From Actinomycetota bacterium (GTDB taxonomy: Bacteria > Actinomycetota > Humimicrobiia > Humimicrobiales > Humimicrobiaceae), in NCBI GenBank assembly GCA_023488645.1, contig JAMDDL010000081.1, forward strand, positions 1 through 8,855: a stretch of DNA of 8,855 nt, written 5' to 3'. Under the pieces are notes generated by a model, which saw only the letters and a list, made by a program, of their open reading frames with translations, was not told the origin of the DNA and searched no databases. Within the stretch, counting starts at the first letter, position 1, and every line of letters starts with the position of its first letter. This document shows positions 6,929 to 8,855 of the stretch, in pieces. Both the position numbers and the translations under genes were made by a program.

Positions 6929-7137
6929 GACATAAAGTTTTATTAACTGTTATTTACTGATTTTACTTAAAAATATGCTTAAAATAAAATTAAATTATGG
7001 AATAAATACCAAAATTAATGTAATATGACTTCTTAATTTATTCACATTACAAATATATTTTATTAAATTCCAGCTTTATTTAGTTAATAATTTAAGATTT
7101 AAAAAAAACTTAATTAGGTGTTACGGTAAAATAATAT
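6929..7137. promoter_or_regulatory. AT-rich divergent intergenic region between two polX genes
   Basis: These 209 bp separate the divergent starts and must hold promoters for both genes. The region is extremely AT-rich, so TATAAT-like matches are abundant and I cannot assign -35/-10 pairs with confidence. TAAAAT at 7127-7132 lies only 5 bp before the second polX start and would imply a leaderless message if used. AGGTG at 7116-7120 is 17 nt from that start, too far for an ordinary ribosome-binding site. No coding sequence or RNA gene is seen. Confidence 0.55.
6940..7090. repeat. 9-bp inverted repeat AGTTAATAA shared by both divergent upstream regions
   Basis: TTATTAACT (6940-6948) is the perfect reverse complement of AGTTAATAA (7082-7090). 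Read on its own coding strand, each polX gene therefore has AGTTAATAA upstream: 11 nt before the ATG at 6928 and 47 nt before the ATG at 7138. It could be a shared operator half-site or promoter element, but an AT-only-like match of this length can arise by chance in such DNA. Confidence 0.25.
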
Positions 7138-8855
7138 ATGATAAATTTAAAACTGTCTTCAATTCTTACAACCATTGCTGAAATTTCAAAATTCAAGCAT
7201 AACGAGGTGGAAAATGTTATAAATTTAAGCAAGGCAGCAAGAACTGTGAGAGATTATGATTATGATATAAGGGATGCATATAATGAGGGTTTACTTAAAA
7301 AACTTCCGGGAATAGATGAATTTGCATATAAGATTATAAGTGAATATTTTGAAAGGGGTTCAATAAAATTATTTGATCAGTTAAGAGAAAAATATCCTGA
7401 AGATCTAATAAAAATTGTAAGATTAAGCGGTATTGGAACAAAAAAGGTTTTTGAAATTTATGAAAAATTTAATATAAGGACTCTTGAAGACTTAAAAGAC
7501 TTATTTTCCTTAAATTATGATATAAAAAAACTGGCTCAAACTAATGATATTGAAAGCATTTTTCTTGAAAGAGTGGCTCATTCCGCCAGATATCTGGAAA
7601 GTTTAAAAGGAAGATGTCCAAGATGGCTTGTTTTAAAATATGCTGAAAAAATTGTGGAAGGACTGTCGCATATAAATGAAATTTTAAGCCTTAAGATTGT
7701 TGGTTCTTTACGAAGAAGAAAAGCAGAAGTTGGCGATATTGATATCCTGGTTTTGCCTGAATTTAATATCGAAAGAGTTGATATTGAAAGGTCAAAAGAG
7801 TTAATCAGTAAAATCAGAGAATTATTTTTTATTAAAAATCTTGTGTCAGATAATTTCAGGAAGGAAAACATAAGCGTTAAGTTTTCAACAATTTTTGATA
7901 TTGATACCGAAATAATAATAACTTCAAAAAAAATGTGGCCCAATGACTTACTGATTACTACCGGCAGTAAAAATCACATTTTAAAATTACGGAGTCTTGC
8001 AGAAGAAAAAGGATGCATAAATGATCAGATTTTTGATTTTTCACAAATAAATTTTAAAAGGTTTAAATGTTATAAAAATAATGATGCACTTTATGAAGAT
8101 GATGATTTTATATGCCCTGAAGAAAAACAGATTTATGAATTTTTAGGTATTGACTATATAGTTCCTGAACTTCGCGAGGGATTTAACGAGGTCGAACTTG
8201 CAAAGGAAAATTATCTTCCAAATCTTATAAAAATAAGTGATATAAGAGGAGATCTTCATATTCATTCAAAATACAGTGATGGAATAATGGATATGCAGGC
8301 AGTTTTAAAAAAGATGAAAAAATACGACTATGAATATATATCATTTTCCGATCATTCAGAAAGTAATAAGTATGGAAATGGTCTTGATAAAAAAAGGCTT
8401 TGCGAAAAAGAACAATATTTAAATGAATTAAATAAAAAACATAATAAATTTTCTTTTTTAATGGGTTCGGAAATAGAGATTGATAAAGATGGGAATCTGG
8501 ATTATGACGATTCCATAATAAGCAAGTTTGATATTGCTCTCGGATCCATGCATAGGGGGTTTAAATTTGATTCTTCTTTTAATAATGCCAGATTTGAAAG
8601 AGCAATGCAAAATAAATATATTGACATTATAGCTCATCCAACAGGAGCCGTATTTGGCAGCAGAGCTCCATATTTTCTTGATGTCGATCGCCTTATTGAT
8701 GCAGCCTTAAGATATAACAAAGCTGTTGAAATTAATTCATATTTTTTAAGACTTGACTTAAATGAAGAAAATACACGCAAAGCAAAAAAGTCAGATATTC
8801 TGATAGCAATAAATACTGATTCTCATCGCATAAATAATATTGATATGATGAAACT
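7138..8855 (+). CDS. Second PolX-PHP family protein, divergent paralog, 3'-partial
   Basis: An ATG at 7138 opens a frame of 572 codons without a stop up to the window edge. An in-frame TAA at 7132-7134 fixes the start to this ATG or later. By comparison with the 580-residue neighbour about 40-50 residues are probably missing. Helix-hairpin-helix segments lie near 55-66 (KKLPGID) and 93-105 (VRLSGIGTKK). The nucleotidyltransferase core has G189-S-L-R-R193, D200 and D202 in GDIDIL, and a third aspartate, probably D256 in FDIDTEI. Next come TGSKNHI (275-281), PELRE (343-347) and a PHP domain with H374/H376 and D381, H406 in SDHS, E445, H472, H500 in AHPTG, and D561/H563 in TDSH. Relative to the neighbour, the dNTP-binding segment differs: T274 replaces Phe, I273 replaces His, I281 replaces Asn, and E258 replaces Arg. 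A polymerase fold with a changed nucleotide pocket and an intact PHP site is therefore likely. The actual activity is unknown. Confidence 0.9.
   Translation, partial: MINLKLSSILTTIAEISKFKHNEVENVINLSKAARTVRDYDYDIRDAYNEGLLKKLPGIDEFAYKIISEYFERGSIKLFDQLREKYPEDLIKIVRLSGIGTKKVFEIYEKFNIRTLEDLKDLFSLNYDIKKLAQTNDIESIFLERVAHSARYLESLKGRCPRWLVLKYAEKIVEGLSHINEILSLKIVGSLRRRKAEVGDIDILVLPEFNIERVDIERSKELISKIRELFFIKNLVSDNFRKENISVKFSTIFDIDTEIIITSKKMWPNDLLITTGSKNHILKLRSLAEEKGCINDQIFDFSQINFKRFKCYKNNDALYEDDDFICPEEKQIYEFLGIDYIVPELREGFNEVELAKENYLPNLIKISDIRGDLHIHSKYSDGIMDMQAVLKKMKKYDYEYISFSDHSESNKYGNGLDKKRLCEKEQYLNELNKKHNKFSFLMGSEIEIDKDGNLDYDDSIISKFDIALGSMHRGFKFDSSFNNARFERAMQNKYIDIIAHPTGAVFGSRAPYFLDVDRLIDAALRYNKAVEINSYFLRLDLNEENTRKAKKSDILIAINTDSHRINNIDMMK

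Noticed and set aside
7019..7051. TGTAAT-N21-ATTACA inverted repeat in the divergent region as an operator
   Set aside because: Only 6 bp per arm with no extension on either side; expected by chance in DNA this AT-rich.
7578..7943. 121-residue minus-strand frame
   Set aside because: It lies wholly antisense to the second polX gene, whose sense frame holds the GSLRR and DID catalytic motifs.

Overview
The window is AT-rich bacterial DNA (roughly 30% GC by eye). It is gene-dense, and Shine-Dalgarno-like sites precede some genes. It looks chromosomal. The gene content fits a low-GC, possibly uncultured bacterium, but nothing here fixes the phylum. No rRNA, tRNA, CRISPR array, transposase or phage gene is visible.

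Left half (1-4444, plus strand): the 3' part of a Pel exopolysaccharide cluster. The order is a DUF2194/PelA-type polysaccharide deacetylase (5' end cut by the window edge), the glycosyltransferase PelF, and the polytopic membrane protein PelG. In characterised systems PelF polymerises the amino-sugar chain from UDP-sugars, PelG with other inner-membrane partners exports it, and the PelA deacetylase domain removes acetyl groups. The deacetylase and pelF genes overlap by one base. Between pelF and pelG lies a compact element of about 50% GC (about 2751-2907) that can fold into a closed multi-hairpin structure. It is the most anomalous stretch in the window and is followed by small degenerate direct repeats before pelG.

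Right half (4461-8855): a DNA-repair block. On the minus strand, polX (family X DNA polymerase with a C-terminal PHP nuclease domain) is followed by nth (endonuclease III with an intact 4Fe-4S cluster motif). They are probably co-transcribed for base-excision repair. Divergent from polX, across a 209-bp AT-rich gap, a second PolX-PHP gene runs rightward off the window end (7138-8855, open to the edge). This paralog keeps the catalytic aspartates and all recognisable PHP metal ligands, but it has lost conserved side chains in the dNTP-binding segment. It may have specialised, perhaps toward nuclease function.

The two halves converge: pelG and nth end 16 bp apart. I see no known defence or mobile system. 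The best leads are the structured element inside the pel operon and the divergent PolX pair.
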